Assembly: GCA_944386135.1 (NCBI GenBank)
Contig: CALWZW010000011.1
Location: 1 to 40,856, forward strand
Reading direction: 5' to 3'
Origin: an uncultured Clostridia bacterium
Lineage (GTDB): Bacteria > Bacillota > Clostridia > TANB77 > CAG-508
Length of the DNA stretch: 40,856 bases
Under the pieces are notes generated by a model, which was not told the origin of the DNA, ran no database searches, and saw nothing but the letters and a program-made list of their open reading frames with translations. This document shows positions 7,467-17,011 of the stretch, one piece after another (the first letter of the stretch is position 1; the number at the start of each line of letters is the position of its first letter). The position numbers and the translations under genes were made by a program.

Positions 7467-8238
7467 TTAAAGTATTGTCAATACTTTTGGTTCATTTTCT
7501 GTGACTAAAATAGTATTTTCATAATGTGCAGACAATGATCCATCTTCTGTTACGATTGTCCAACCATCATCTAATTCACATATATCTGGTTTTCCTGCAA
7601 TTACCATTGGTTCTATTGCAAGAGTCATTCCGTTTTTCTATTCTTGGTCCTGTCCCAGCTCTACCATAATTTGGTATTCCTGGGTCTTCATGCATTTCGC
7701 GACCTATTCCATGTCCTTGGAATTCTCTTACAACACTAAAGCCATTTTTCTTGACAAATTCACCGATTGCATGTGATATGTCCCCTATTCTAAAGCCCGG
7801 TTTTGCATACTTTATTCCCTCGAAAAATGCTTTTTGTGTTACATCTATTAATTTTTCTGCTTCTTTACTTCCTTTTCCAACTATAAATGTTCTTGCTGCA
7901 TCTCCATTATATCCATTTTTTAATGCAACTAAGTCTATACTTATAATGTCTCCTTCTTTCAAGTGAACTCTATTTGAAGGTATTCCATGTATTACTTCAT
8001 CATTTATAGACGCACAAATTGTGCTTGGAAAATTAGGTACTCCTTTTTGATAACTAGGGTAGCCCTTTTGAGCAGGAATACCACCGTTTTCACGTATTAC
8101 ATTCTCGGCTATCTTGTCAAGTTCTGCGGTAGTTATTCCTGGTTTTATTACTTCTTCCATTTTTTTATGGACAAGTGCTACTATTCTGCATGCTTCTTTT
8201 ATTAATTCTATTTCTCTATTAGACTTTATTTCTATCAT
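7467..8238 (-). CDS. map: type I methionine aminopeptidase, interrupted by one CGGA site
   Basis: Removes the initiator Met from new proteins and is normally essential in bacteria with one copy. The zero frame breaks at 7629-7632 (GAA AAA CGG A). Reading CGGA as Gly (G203) gives 256 residues with a normal C-terminus ending ENEPKVLTIL. All five metal ligands are then present: D102, D113, H176, E209 (GMTLAIEPM) and E240 (SAHYENTIL). The last two lie after the break, so the unshifted 220-residue product could not be active. G203 is the conserved Gly of the GM-x4-EP motif. Between adk and infA, the standard order. It could be a sequence error, but it matches eight other breaks in the window. Confidence 0.93.
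7629..7632 (-). other. CGGA +1 site of map
   Basis: Frame reads ATA GAA AAA CGG A. Skipping C gives AAA GGA ATG ACT (Lys-Gly203-Met-Thr), restoring the conserved GMTLAIEPM motif. Confidence 0.8.
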
Positions 8239-8253
8239 CTTTCATTCTCTTTT

Positions 8254-8925
8254 CTAATTTCTTTGTCTAATTTGTTCTAATAAATCTCTAGCAACATCTG
8301 CACCCATTCTATTAATTGATAAGCTTACATTTTCTGTTTGTAATACTCCTTTATTTTCATAATATTTAACTAATGGGCTAGTTTTTTCTTCATATATTTC
8401 TAATCTTCTATTTATAGCTTCTGGGTCAGAATCATCTTCTCTTTGTATTAATGGTGATCCGCATTTATCGCAGATACCTTCTACTTTTGGTGGATTTAGT
8501 TTTGTGTTGTAACCTGCTTTGCAATTTTTATTTGAGCATATTCTTCTTGTTACCATTCTGTCTATAATTTCTTCTCTTGGTGTTACCAAGTTTACTACTA
8601 AATCTACCTTTTTTCCCATTTTTTCTAATATTGCATCTAACTTTTCAGCCTGTTCGATTGTTCTTGGAAATCCGTCTAGTATTACACCATTTTTAGCATC
8701 ATCCCAAGTTAATCTATCTTCTACCATTGGCACTGTTATATCATCAGGTACTAAATTACCTTTGCTTATATATTTATCTGCCTCTACTCCTAATTTAGTT
8801 TTATCATTAATATTCTTTCTAAATATATCTCCTGTTGAAACTTGTGGCATTCCTGTTTCCTTACTTAATATTCCTGCCACTGTTCCTTTTCCAGTTCCTT
8901 GAGCTCCAAGCATTATTATTATCAT
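8254..8925 (-). CDS. adk: adenylate kinase with zinc-type lid
   Basis: Converts ATP plus AMP to two ADP. Start taken at the ATG at 8925 (MIIIMLGAQGTGKGT); a GTG 12 nt upstream is possible. P-loop GAQGTGKGT, AMP-binding STGDIFR and DGFPRT motifs are clear. The lid has four Cys in the spacing C-x4-C-x16-C-x2-C (CSNKNC...CDKC), two residues longer in the first knuckle than the common C-x2-C. Length is 223, within the range of long bacterial forms. Between secY and map as usual. Confidence 0.96.
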   Translation of the reverse strand: MIIIMLGAQGTGKGTVAGILSKETGMPQVSTGDIFRKNINDKTKLGVEADKYISKGNLVPDDITVPMVEDRLTWDDAKNGVILDGFPRTIEQAEKLDAILEKMGKKVDLVVNLVTPREEIIDRMVTRRICSNKNCKAGYNTKLNPPKVEGICDKCGSPLIQREDDSDPEAINRRLEIYEEKTSPLVKYYENKGVLQTENVSLSINRMGADVARDLLEQIRQRN

Positions 8926-8967
8926 ATACTTTCTCACTTTCTTATAAATATCTAACTTAAATCTTAA

Positions 8968-9091
8968 ATTTTGAAGAGAATTAGTATATTGCTAGATGTT
9001 TCAAATCAAAAAAGCGGAAGCGTACTTTTTGTACGCTGAGCATTTTTTGTATTTGAAACAAGGACGCAAGATGCTGATTATCTTCGAAATT
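8968..9091. repeat. nested palindromic element, copy B (adk-secY)
   Basis: Nearly the sequence of copy A but with the apical stem GCGTAC-TTTTT-GTACGC. Internal motifs TTGCTAG and GGACGCAAGATGC are kept. Outer arms TTTGAAGAGAATTAGTAT and TGATTATCTTCGAAAT pair. It ends at the base before the secY stop codon. Confidence 0.8.
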
Positions 9092-10411
9092 TTATTCTAG
9101 GAAGCCTTTATAATGTCTCATAACAAGTTGTGATTCTAATTGTTGTACTATTTCTAGTGCAACACCTACTACGATTAATATTGATGTACCACCAAAAGTT
9201 ATATCTATGCTTGTAAATCTAAGTAACATTGGAAGTATAGCAATTATTGCTAAATATACTCCTCCAAACCATGTTATTTTAGATATTATTGATGTTAAAT
9301 ATTCTGTTGTAGGTTTTCCAGCTCTTATTCCAGGAATAAATCCTCCATTCTTCTTTATATTGTTTGAAACTTCTGCAGGATTGAATGTTGCAAAAGTGTA
9401 GAAGAATGTAAACGCAACTATTAATACTAAATATACTAGAGCATTCACTATAGAATATCCTAGTGGTACAGCAGATGAAGAAGTTGCAATTGAGAAGTTG
9501 TATATAACTGCCCAAAATCCTGTCTCTGCTGCTATGTTTGTATTAAACATTGATATTATCATTGCTGGAAATGTTAAGAATGATGATGCGAATATTATTG
9601 GCATTACTCCAGCCATTGCAAGTTTCAATGGTATATGAGTATTTTGTCCACCATACATTTTTCTTCCAACAACTTTTTTAGCATATTGAACTGGTACTCT
9701 TCTTTCTGCTTGTTGAACAAATACAACTGCAGCTACAAGTATTATTGCTCCAATTATTATTCCTAAAGCTGTTAGTAATCCTGTTGTAGAAAATCCTACT
9801 TGTGTAAATATTAGATTCCAAATTGTTATAATTCCACTTGGAAGTCCTGAAAGAATACCTACAAAGATTATTACTGATATTCCATTTCCAATTCCTTTAT
9901 TTGTTATTTGGTCTCCTAGCCACATAAGTAGTGATGTTCCTGCAACTAATGACAATACAACTAATGCTCCTGTTGTAAATGTTTCATCAACGAATATTCC
10001 TGAGCTTCTATATGATAAATAAATTCCTAAGCTTTCAATTAAAGCCAATACGATTGTTAGCATTTTTGTATATTTATTTAATTTTTCTCTTCCTGCTTCT
10101 CCTTCTTCTTTAGCTAATCTTTCAAGAGCAGGAATTACCATAGCTAGCAATTGAATAACAATTGAAGCTGTGATATATGGGCTTATACTCATTGCAAATA
10201 CTGAAAATCTAGAGAAAGCTCCTCCTGATATTAAGTCTATTAAGCCACTTAATCCGTTTCCAGCTCCAAGTGCTTCTGATAATGCTAAACTATTTACACC
10301 TGGAACTGTTATATAGCAACCTAATCTAAATATTACAATTAATAGCAATGTGTATAATAATTTCTTTCTAACGTCTGGAGTCTTTATAGCGTTTTTTATT
10401 GTTTGAAACAA
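9092..10411 (-). CDS. secY: protein translocase subunit SecY
   Basis: Channel of the Sec machinery in the cytoplasmic membrane. The 439 residues show ten hydrophobic segments, the plug region after helix 1 (SGLIDLISGGAFSRFSVFAM), and the conserved cytosolic loop PVQYAKKVVGRKMYGGQ. C-terminus QLESQLVMRHYKGFLE is typical. It starts directly after the rplO stop (zero spacing), which suggests translational coupling. Confidence 0.98.
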   Translation of the reverse strand: MFQTIKNAIKTPDVRKKLLYTLLLIVIFRLGCYITVPGVNSLALSEALGAGNGLSGLIDLISGGAFSRFSVFAMSISPYITASIVIQLLAMVIPALERLAKEEGEAGREKLNKYTKMLTIVLALIESLGIYLSYRSSGIFVDETFTTGALVVLSLVAGTSLLMWLGDQITNKGIGNGISVIIFVGILSGLPSGIITIWNLIFTQVGFSTTGLLTALGIIIGAIILVAAVVFVQQAERRVPVQYAKKVVGRKMYGGQNTHIPLKLAMAGVMPIIFASSFLTFPAMIISMFNTNIAAETGFWAVIYNFSIATSSSAVPLGYSIVNALVYLVLIVAFTFFYTFATFNPAEVSNNIKKNGGFIPGIRAGKPTTEYLTSIISKITWFGGVYLAIIAILPMLLRFTSIDITFGGTSILIVVGVALEIVQQLESQLVMRHYKGFLE

Positions 10412-10855
10412 TTAAACCACCTCAATCTTTCCTCCGGCAGCTTCGATTTTATCTTTAGCTGTTTTTGTAAATCTCTTAGCCTTAACTTCTAATTTTTTAT
10501 CCAAACTACCTGTTCCTAATATTACTATTCCATCATTTATTTTATTTATAATTCCGTCTTCCATTAAACTTTCTGCTGTAACTTTATCTGTTTTAGATTT
10601 GTTAAGCATTGTTAATGTAACTTCAACATATTTTTTAGCATGAATATTAGTAAATCCTCTTTTTGGTAATCTTCTATATAATGGAGTTTGACCACCTTCG
10701 AAACCACGTCTTACTCCTCCACCTGATCTTGCCTTTTGTCCTTTATGACCTCTACCAGATGTTTTTCCAAGTCCTGAACCAACACCACGACCAACTCTTG
10801 TTCTAGTCTTTTTTTCTTCTGCTGGTTTTAATTCACCTAGTTTCATTCTTTTCAC
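10412..10855 (-). CDS. rplO: 50S ribosomal protein L15
   Basis: Late-assembly 23S rRNA binder. 147 residues with the family N-terminus ([20 protein letters not shown]) and a Gly-rich extended arm ([31 protein letters not shown]). It follows rpsE by only 6 nt, so there is no room for rpmD, which normally lies between them. Abuts secY. Confidence 0.97.
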   Translation of the reverse strand: MKRMKLGELKPAEEKKTRTRVGRGVGSGLGKTSGRGHKGQKARSGGGVRRGFEGGQTPLYRRLPKRGFTNIHAKKYVEVTLTMLNKSKTDKVTAESLMEDGIINKINDGIVILGTGSLDKKLEVKAKRFTKTAKDKIEAAGGKIEVV

Positions 10856-10861
10856 TCCTTT

Positions 10862-11353
10862 CTATAATATATCTTCTACTTTTTTACCTCTTTTTTTAGC
10901 AGCTTGTTCTGCTGTCATCATGTTTGTTAAAGCATTTATTGTTGCATAAACTACATTTCTAGGATTATTTGTACCTATAACTTTTGTTCTTATATCTTTA
11001 TAACCTGCAAGTTCTAGTACTGGTCTTACGCTACCACCAGCTATAACTCCTGTACCTTTTGAAGCTGGTTTTAACATAACTTTAGCACTTCCTGCTGTTC
11101 CAATAAATTCATGTGGTATAGTTGTTTCTACTACTGGAACTTCTACTAGATTTTTCTTAGCATCTTGAATTGCTTTTCTTATAGCATCAGGAACTTCTGC
11201 TGCTTTTCCGTTACCAACACCAATGTGTCCGTTTTCATCTCCTACAACAACTACTGCACTAAATCTAAAAGTTCTACCACCTTTAACAACTTTTGCAACT
11301 CTGCTAATGGCAACTACTTTTTCTTTTAATTCTAGTGTATTATTTTCTTCCAT
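10862..11353 (-). CDS. rpsE: 30S ribosomal protein S5
   Basis: Fidelity protein of the 30S subunit. 163 residues: the dsRBD-like N-domain ([20 protein letters not shown]) and the C-domain ([39 protein letters not shown]). Normal length. Followed directly by rplO rather than rpmD. Confidence 0.97.
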   Translation of the reverse strand: MEENNTLELKEKVVAISRVAKVVKGGRTFRFSAVVVVGDENGHIGVGNGKAAEVPDAIRKAIQDAKKNLVEVPVVETTIPHEFIGTAGSAKVMLKPASKGTGVIAGGSVRPVLELAGYKDIRTKVIGTNNPRNVVYATINALTNMMTAEQAAKKRGKKVEDIL

Positions 11354-11393
11354 TTTACGAGTTTTCCTCCTTAACTTAAATTTTTATTTTGAC

Positions 11394-11753
11394 TTAAAAT
11401 TCTAGTCCTCCTTCACGTGCTGCCTCAGCAAGTTCTTTTACAACACCGTGATATATATATCCACCTCTATCAAATACTACTGTTTTGATATTTTTTTCTA
11501 AGGCTCTTTTTGCAATTAGTGCTCCAACTTCTTTTGCAGCTTCTTTGTTACTATGTTTTGTTTTTACTTCTTTATCCATTGTAGAAGCTTGAGCTAGAGT
11601 TCTTCCTGATACATCATCAATTACTTGTACATAAAGATTTGTGTTACTTCTGTATACACATAATCTTGGTCTTTCTGCTGTTCCAGAAATTTTTGTACGA
11701 ACACGTAAATGTCTTCTTTCTCTTTCCATTTTTCTATCTGTCTTAGATACCAT
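11394..11753 (-). CDS. rplR: 50S ribosomal protein L18
   Basis: Binds 5S rRNA in the central protuberance. 119 residues with [20 protein letters not shown] near the start and the C-terminal [20 protein letters not shown]. Normal length; between rplF and rpsE. Confidence 0.97.
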   Translation of the reverse strand: MVSKTDRKMERERRHLRVRTKISGTAERPRLCVYRSNTNLYVQVIDDVSGRTLAQASTMDKEVKTKHSNKEAAKEVGALIAKRALEKNIKTVVFDRGGYIYHGVVKELAEAAREGGLEF

Positions 11754-11802
11754 TTTTACAACTCCTTCCTTATAATAAATTAAATAATCTTTATTATCTC
11801 TT

Positions 11803-11926
11803 AAATCAAATCAAAAACGAGCAGTAGTAGGCATTTAAAATCAAAAAAGCGGAGGCGTGCTTTCTCTCGCCAGAGCATTTTTTGTATTTTAAATAACGAC
11901 CTAATGCGAAGTTTTTCATTTGATTT
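11803..11926. repeat. nested palindromic element, copy C (rplR-rplF)
   Basis: Outer arms AAATCAAATCAAAAACGAG and GTTTTTCATTTGATTT pair with a C-C mismatch that recurs in other copies. The internal motifs are degenerate (GTAGTAGG, ACGACCTAATGCG). Inner arms CATTTAAAATCAAAAAA and TTTTTTGTATTTTAAAT. The outer arm overlaps the first bases of the rplF stop codon. Confidence 0.75.
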
Positions 11927-12464
11927 ATTTCTTACCTGTCTTACCCTCTTTACGTCTAATAACTTCATCAACATATTTAATACCTTTTCCACGGTATACT
12001 TCTGGTAATCTTTTTGTTCTTATCTCAGCTGCTGTTTGACCAACTAATTCCTTATCAATTCCTTTAACTATTATTGAGTTTGGATTTGGTACGTCAAATG
12101 AAATTCCTTGTGGTGCTTTATATATTACAGGGTGTGAATAACCTAAAGTTAGGTTTAAATCATTACCTTGTTTTTGAACTCTATAACCAACACCATTTAT
12201 TTCTAATTCTTTCTTAAATTCTTCTTTTACACCTATTATCATATTGTTTATTAATGTTCTTGTTAAACCATGTAAGCTTTTCATAGCTGTTTCATCATTT
12301 GGTCTTTTAACTATTACTTTTCCATCTTCAACTGAAATAGTTAATTTTTCGCTTAAATCTTTTTCTAAAGTTCCTTTTGGTCCTTTAACTGTAACATGGT
12401 TTCCTTGTACATTAACTTCAACACCTTCTGGTATTGTAATAGGACTGTTACCTATTCTTGACAT
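11925..12464 (-). CDS. rplF: 50S ribosomal protein L6
   Basis: Binds 23S rRNA near the factor-binding centre. 179 residues with two L6 repeats; signatures SRIGNSPITIPEGVEVNVQG and, near the end, IRTKRLPEVYRGKGIKYVDE. Normal length, spc-operon position after rpsH. Confidence 0.97.
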   Translation of the reverse strand: MSRIGNSPITIPEGVEVNVQGNHVTVKGPKGTLEKDLSEKLTISVEDGKVIVKRPNDETAMKSLHGLTRTLINNMIIGVKEEFKKELEINGVGYRVQKQGNDLNLTLGYSHPVIYKAPQGISFDVPNPNSIIVKGIDKELVGQTAAEIRTKRLPEVYRGKGIKYVDEVIRRKEGKTGKK

Positions 12465-12500
12465 TTTTTATTCACCTCTTTATTTTTCTTGTTTTCTATA

Positions 12501-12899
12501 TTACCAAACGTAAGCTAGAACTTCTCCTCCTAGACCTTCTTTTCTAGCCTCTTTATCTGTCATAATTCCTTTTGATGTAGATACAATTGCAATTCCTAAA
12601 CCATTTAAAACTTGAGGTAATTCTTCTTTTGAAGCATATACTCTAAGTCCTGGTTTACTTATTCTTTTTATTCCAGCTATAACTCTATTTCCTTTTTCAT
12701 CGTACTTTAAAGCTACTCTAATTGTTCCTTGAACATCACTTGAAATTTCTTCAAATGATTTTATATATCCTTCTTTAAATAGTATATCAGCTATAGCAAG
12801 TTTCATCTTTGATGCAGGTATATCAACTGTTTTATGCTTGCTGCTATTAGCATTTCTTATTCTTGTTAACATATCAGCTATTGGATCAGTTGTATTCAT
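12501..12899 (-). CDS. rpsH: 30S ribosomal protein S8
   Basis: Central-domain 16S rRNA binder; in E. coli the spc-operon repressor. 132 residues, starting [19 protein letters not shown] and ending with [20 protein letters not shown]. Normal length. Confidence 0.97.
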   Translation of the reverse strand: MNTTDPIADMLTRIRNANSSKHKTVDIPASKMKLAIADILFKEGYIKSFEEISSDVQGTIRVALKYDEKGNRVIAGIKRISKPGLRVYASKEELPQVLNGLGIAIVSTSKGIMTDKEARKEGLGGEVLAYVW

Positions 12900-12977
12900 T
12901 TTTTCCTCCTTCCGTACTAGATATATCTAGTTTCTTTTATCATTTATCTAATTCTATTAATTTCAGATTTAATTTTA

Positions 12978-13100
12978 AATTCAATTTAAAATTAGTAAGA
13001 TGCTAGGCGAACAAATAAAATTTTTTGAGATAGTACTTTTGTACATCGAAAAAAATTTTATGTAGTTCAACGACGCAGATTGCTGATTTTTAATTGAATT
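12978..13100. repeat. nested palindromic element, copy D (rpsH-rpsN)
   Basis: Outer arms AATTCAATTTAAAATTAG and CTGATTTTTAATTGAATT pair with two mismatches. Internal motifs GATGCTAGG and CAACGACGCAGATTG. Inner arm AAATAAAATTTTTTGAGATA pairs across the AGTAC-TTTT-GTACAT apex. It ends two bases before the rpsN stop codon. Confidence 0.8.
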
Positions 13101-13102
13101 TA

Positions 13103-13288
13103 TTACCAAGATGCTTTTTTAACTCCAGGAATCTCACCCTTATGAGCTAATTCTCTAAAGCATACACGGCAAATTCCGTATTTTCTAATATAAGCATGTG
13201 GTCTACCACATAATTTGCATCTGTTGTATTCTCTTGTCTTATATTTTTGTGGTTTTTGTTGCTTAGCAATCATTGATTTTTTTGCCAT
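13103..13288 (-). CDS. rpsN: 30S ribosomal protein S14, type Z
   Basis: 61-residue zinc form (C-x2-C...C-x2-[12 protein letters not shown] and [10 protein letters not shown]). This short form is usual in Firmicutes. The GGAGAAA site lies just upstream. Flanked on both sides by nested palindromes (copies D and E). Confidence 0.97.
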   Translation of the reverse strand: MAKKSMIAKQQKPQKYKTREYNRCKLCGRPHAYIRKYGICRVCFRELAHKGEIPGVKKASW

Positions 13289-13347
13289 ATTTTTTATTTT
13301 TCTCCTTCCTCAAAATTTACTTTCTTAAACTTTGTTTCAGTTTCACA

Positions 13348-13474
13348 AAGAATTAATCAAAAACGAGTATTGCTAGGCAAAATTTAGTTGAAATACCGGA
13401 AGCGTACTTTTTGTACGCTGAGGATTTTCAATCTAAATTTTAACAACGCAAGACGACGTTTTTCATTAATTCTT
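13348..13474. repeat. nested palindromic element, copy E (rpsN-rplE)
   Basis: Outer arms AAGAATTAATCAAAAACG and CGTTTTTCATTAATTCTT pair along 18 bp with one C-C mismatch. Internal motifs GTATTGCTAGG and CAACGCAAGACGACG; apex GCGTAC-TTTTT-GTACGC. The right arm includes the last codons of rplE (AAG AAT TAA), so the left arm is complementary to coding sequence. Confidence 0.85.
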
Positions 13475-14005
13475 AAAAGGCATTCCTAGAAGAGTAAGTA
13501 ATTCTCTAGCCTCTTCATCTGTCTCTGCTGTTGTTACGAAGATTATATCCATTCCTCTTAATTTGTCGATTTTATCATATTCTATTTCTGGGAATATTAA
13601 TTGTTCTTTAATTCCCATAGAATAATTTCCTTTTCCGTCAAAAGAAGTTGTTGATACTCCTCTAAAGTCTCTAACTCTTGGTAATGCAACGTTGAATAAT
13701 TTATAAGCAAACTCATACATTCTCTCTTTTCTTAATGTTACTTTGCATCCAACGTTTGCTCCCTCTCTTAACTTAAATGCAGCAATTGACTTTCTAGCTT
13801 TTGTTATAATTGGTCTTTGACCTGTAATAATGCTTAAGTCATTAATTGCATTGTCTAGTGCTTTTGGGTTATCTCTTGTATCTCCTAACCCTATATTTAT
13901 AACTATCTTTTCAAGTTTTGGAACTTGCATAATAGATTTATAATTGAATTTTTTCATTAATGCTGGAACTACTTCTTTTTCATATTGTTCTCTTAATTTT
14001 TCCAT
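13466..14005 (-). CDS. rplE: 50S ribosomal protein L5
   Basis: Binds 5S rRNA and contacts the P-site tRNA. 179 residues: starts [20 protein letters not shown], with [20 protein letters not shown] and the C-terminal [20 protein letters not shown]. Normal length. Its last three codons lie inside palindrome copy E. Confidence 0.97.
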   Translation of the reverse strand: MEKLREQYEKEVVPALMKKFNYKSIMQVPKLEKIVINIGLGDTRDNPKALDNAINDLSIITGQRPIITKARKSIAAFKLREGANVGCKVTLRKERMYEFAYKLFNVALPRVRDFRGVSTTSFDGKGNYSMGIKEQLIFPEIEYDKIDKLRGMDIIFVTTAETDEEARELLTLLGMPFKN

Positions 14006-14038
14006 AAGGCTTTAATATCCTCCTTTCTTAACTATTAA

Positions 14039-14347
14039 CTATTTTAATTTATTTCCGCATCTTTTACAAACACGTACTTTTTCATCTTTTTCCATAACAT
14101 ATCCTAGTCTTGCTGGTTTGTTGCATTTTGGACATACCACATTTACTTTGCTACTATGTATAGCACATTCAACTGGTATAATTCCTCCTTCTTCTCCTTG
14201 CTTTCTAGGTTTAATATGTCTTTTTCTGATATTTACACCTTTAACTATTATTTTTTCTGTTTTTGGTATAACCTCTAAAACTTCACCTTTTTTGCCTTTA
14301 TCATTTCCTGATAAAACACAAACAGTGTCACCTTTTTTTATTTTCAT
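14039..14347 (-). CDS. rplX: 50S ribosomal protein L24 with zinc ribbon
   Basis: Assembly initiator of the 50S subunit. KOW motif at the N-terminus (KKGDTVCVLSGNDKGKKGEV), then a four-Cys ribbon (CPKC...CKRC) near the C-terminus, the form common in Firmicutes. 102 residues. Confidence 0.97.
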   Translation of the reverse strand: MKIKKGDTVCVLSGNDKGKKGEVLEVIPKTEKIIVKGVNIRKRHIKPRKQGEEGGIIPVECAIHSSKVNVVCPKCNKPARLGYVMEKDEKVRVCKRCGNKLK

Positions 14348-14404
14348 ATTCTCACCTCTTCTTGTTTGATTAAAGATTTGATTTTTATATCATATTTTCG
14401 CAAT

Positions 14405-14536
14405 TATAAAACGAAACAAAAGTGGTATATTGCTAGGAAAGCTAGCAAAAATGTTTGAAAATGTACTTTTTGTACATTGAAAACATTTTCTGCGACGCTT
14501 GACAACGCAAGATGCCGCTTTTCATTCGTTTTTATA
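14405..14536. repeat. nested palindromic element, copy F (rplX-rplN)
   Basis: Outer arms TATAAAACGAAACAAAAGTG and CGCTTTTCATTCGTTTTTAT pair with one bulge. Internal motifs GTATATTGCTAGG and GACAACGCAAGATGCC; apex ATGTAC-TTTTT-GTACAT. The inner stem AAAATGTTTGAAA/ TTGAAAACATTTT is longer than in other copies. The right arm covers the rplN stop codon (14532-14534). Confidence 0.85.
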
Positions 14537-14900
14537 GTACTTCAGGGGCTAAAGAAAGAATCTTCATATAATCCTTCTCTCTCAACTCTCTTGCTACTGG
14601 TCCGAATATACGAGTTCCTCTTGGTGTTCCGTCTTCACGGATTATTACTGCTGCATTTTCATCAAATTTAATATATGAACCATCAGCACGTCTTACACCT
14701 TTTTTACTTCTTACTACAACAGCTTTTACAACGTCACCTTTTTTTACAACTCCTCCTGGTGTAGCATCTTTAACAGAAGCAACTATTATATCTCCAATAT
14801 TTGCATACTTTCTATATGAACCACCTAAACATCTGATACACATAATTTCTTTTGCACCAGTGTTATCAGCTACTTTTAATATACTTTGTTGTTGAACCAT
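14532..14900 (-). CDS. rplN: 50S ribosomal protein L14
   Basis: Intersubunit-bridge protein. 122 residues, starting [20 protein letters not shown] with [20 protein letters not shown] and the [20 protein letters not shown] end. Normal length; between rpsQ and rplX. Confidence 0.97.
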   Translation of the reverse strand: MVQQQSILKVADNTGAKEIMCIRCLGGSYRKYANIGDIIVASVKDATPGGVVKKGDVVKAVVVRSKKGVRRADGSYIKFDENAAVIIREDGTPRGTRIFGPVARELREKDYMKILSLAPEVL

Positions 14901-14921
14901 TTGTTTAGTTCCTCCTTCCTT

Positions 14922-15020
14922 TAAATCAAATTAAAACCTTCGCATTATATAAATCTTTATTGAAATTTTCTAATTTTTCAATTGATTTTCTTGTACTGCT
15001 TTGCTTTTGATTTGATTTTA
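14922..15020. repeat. palindrome after rpsQ, possible degenerate element copy
   Basis: AAATCAAATTAAAACC and GCTTTTGATTTGATTTTA form an outer stem and ATTGAAA/TTTCAAT an inner one. The TTGCTAGG motif is absent, but the outer stem resembles copies C and G and a TTGTACTGC remains, so it may be a decayed copy. Confidence 0.5.
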
Positions 15021-15027
15021 TTTTTTA

Positions 15028-15282
15028 CTATTCAGCTTTTTCAAGAATTTCAACAACTCTCCATCTTTTTTGTTTAGATAAAGGTCTTGTTTCCATTACT
15101 TTTACTTTATCACCGATATTGCATTCATTCTTTTCGTCATGAGCTTTTAGTTTATATGTTCTTTTCATAGTCTTTTTATAAGTACTATGTCTAACACTTG
15201 TTTCAACTGATACAACTACTGTTTTATCCATTTTATTAGATGTTACTGTACCAATCATGACTTTGCGAAGATTTCTTTCCAT
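15028..15282 (-). CDS. rpsQ: 30S ribosomal protein S17
   Basis: 16S rRNA binder of OB fold. Start taken at ATG 15282 ([20 protein letters not shown]), with AGGAGAT upstream. 84 residues; [20 protein letters not shown] is the family core. Between rpmC and rplN. Confidence 0.97.
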   Translation of the reverse strand: MERNLRKVMIGTVTSNKMDKTVVVSVETSVRHSTYKKTMKRTYKLKAHDEKNECNIGDKVKVMETRPLSKQKRWRVVEILEKAE

Positions 15283-15314
15283 CAAATTTATCTCCTTTCT
15301 TAATGTTTATATAT

Positions 15315-15515
15315 TTACTCTTTGTTTGCTAATTCTCTTTGTCTAAGAACTGTGTTTATCCTAGCAATATCTTTCTTTACTTCTTTTATTTTCATAGGAT
15401 TATCTAATCCGTTTGTTGCTAGGCTAAATCTTAATTTAAACAATTCTGTTTTTAATTCACCTAATTCTTTTTCAAGTTCTGGTGAAGACATTTCAGTTAT
15501 TTTATTAATCTTCAT
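15315..15515 (-). CDS. rpmC: 50S ribosomal protein L29
   Basis: Two-helix protein at the tunnel exit, docking site for SRP and trigger factor. 66 residues: [20 protein letters not shown], and [20 protein letters not shown]. Its start overlaps the end of rplP by 11 nt, so translation is probably coupled. Confidence 0.97.
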   Translation of the reverse strand: MKINKITEMSSPELEKELGELKTELFKLRFSLATNGLDNPMKIKEVKKDIARINTVLRQRELANKE

Positions 15516-15948
15516 CTACTTTCTCACCACCTACTTTATTTTCTCTTGCTACAAATTTTGAGCTAACAGGTAATTTATTTGCAGCAAGTCTTAAAGCTTC
15601 TTTTGCTATATCTTCAGTAACACCTTCTATCTCAAACATTACTCTTCCTGGTTTTACTCTAGCTACCCAATATTCAGGAGCTCCTTTACCTTTACCCATA
15701 CGAGTTTCAGCTGGTTTCTTTGTTATTGGTTTGTCTGGGAATATTTTTATCCAAACTTTACCGCCTCTTTTAATGTAACGAGTTAAAGCAATACGTGCAG
15801 CTTCTATTTGATTAGATTTTATTAATGCTGCGCCAGTTGCTTGAAGTCCATATTCTCCATCTGTAACTTGTGTTCCTCTTGAAGCTTTACCTCTATTTCT
15901 ACCTTTTTGCATTTTTCTATATTTTGTTCTTTTTGGCATTAATGGCAT
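15505..15948 (-). CDS. rplP: 50S ribosomal protein L16
   Basis: Positions the A-site tRNA. 147 residues: [20 protein letters not shown] start, then [20 protein letters not shown] and [19 protein letters not shown]. Overlaps rpsC by one base and rpmC by 11. Confidence 0.97.
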   Translation of the reverse strand: MPLMPKRTKYRKMQKGRNRGKASRGTQVTDGEYGLQATGAALIKSNQIEAARIALTRYIKRGGKVWIKIFPDKPITKKPAETRMGKGKGAPEYWVARVKPGRVMFEIEGVTEDIAKEALRLAANKLPVSSKFVARENKVGGEKVDED

Positions 15949-16610
15949 TATTCTTCTCCTCCTTCTGTTTTATTTTTTTTAGTAGGAAGAACTTCTCCTT
16001 TATATATCCAAACTTTAACACCTATTTTTCCATAAGTTGTATCTGCTTCATAGAAACCATAGTCTATATCAGCTCTTAAAGTTTGAAGTGGTATTGTACC
16101 CTCTTTGTAGAATTCTGTTCTTGCCATATCAGCTCCAGCTAATCTTCCAGATACTGATGCCTTAATTCCTAAAGCACCTGCTTTCATAGCTTTAGCCATT
16201 GCTTGTTTCATTGCACGTCTGAATGATACTCTCTTCTCTAATTGTGCACATATACTTTCTGCTACTAATTGTGCATTTGTATCTAAATCTTTAACTTCGA
16301 TGATGTCTATCTTAACATCTTTTCCTATCATTTTTTGTAATTCTGTTTTTAATGTTTCTACTAAAGTTCCACCTTTTCCTATTACTAGTCCTGGTTTTGC
16401 TGTATAAACATTAACTTTAACTAATTTAGTAGTTCTTTCAATTACGATTTTTGAAATTCCACTAACAAATAATTTTTTCTTTACATATTCACGAATTTTG
16501 TGGTCTTCTACTAGATAATCAGAATAATGTTTGCTATCTGCATACCATTTTGAGTCCCAGTCTTTTATTACACCAACTCTTAATCCGTGTGGATGCATTT
16601 TTTGTCCCAT
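15948..16610 (-). CDS. rpsC: 30S ribosomal protein S3
   Basis: mRNA-entry and helicase-site protein. 220 residues: [20 protein letters not shown] start, KH domain ([20 protein letters not shown]) and C-domain ([20 protein letters not shown]). Normal length. Confidence 0.98.
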   Translation of the reverse strand: MGQKMHPHGLRVGVIKDWDSKWYADSKHYSDYLVEDHKIREYVKKKLFVSGISKIVIERTTKLVKVNVYTAKPGLVIGKGGTLVETLKTELQKMIGKDVKIDIIEVKDLDTNAQLVAESICAQLEKRVSFRRAMKQAMAKAMKAGALGIKASVSGRLAGADMARTEFYKEGTIPLQTLRADIDYGFYEADTTYGKIGVKVWIYKGEVLPTKKNKTEGGEE

Positions 16611-16629
16611 AACTTATAGTTCCTCCTTC

Positions 16630-16983
16630 CTATACTCTTTCCTTTAATACTATTGTTATATGACTTGTTCTTTTTCTTATTCTTACTGCTGAACCTTTAG
16701 CTGCTGGTCTAATTCTTTTTAGAGTTGGACCTTGATTTGCATAAATTTCAGCAACGTATAAATTTTGACTTTTCATATTATGATTATTTTCAGCATTTGC
16801 AATTGCTGATTTTAATAGCTTCTCAATAGTTTCAGATGCTATTTTTGGTGTAAACTTAACTATTGCTAGTGCTTCGTTTACATCTTTTCCTCTTATTAAA
16901 TCTGCAACAATTTTTACTTTTCTTGCTGAAATTCTTGCATATTTAAGAGTTGCTCTAGCTTCTAAGTTTGCTACTTCTTCCAT
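16630..16983 (-). CDS. rplV: 50S ribosomal protein L22
   Basis: Lines the exit tunnel with its beta hairpin. 117 residues: [20 protein letters not shown] start and [20 protein letters not shown] hairpin, [10 protein letters not shown] end. Normal length. Confidence 0.97.
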   Translation of the reverse strand: MEEVANLEARATLKYARISARKVKIVADLIRGKDVNEALAIVKFTPKIASETIEKLLKSAIANAENNHNMKSQNLYVAEIYANQGPTLKRIRPAAKGSAVRIRKRTSHITIVLKERV

Positions 16984-17011
16984 AATTTAGCTAAACCTCC
17001 TTATTTTAATC

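Noticed and set aside
11801-11992. 63-codon minus-strand frame over palindrome C
   Set aside because: Runs through the element and out of frame into rplF; no conservation or plausible product.
14922-15020. Full member of the nested-palindrome family
   Set aside because: Lacks TTGCTAGG and the conserved apex; listed only as a possible degenerate copy.
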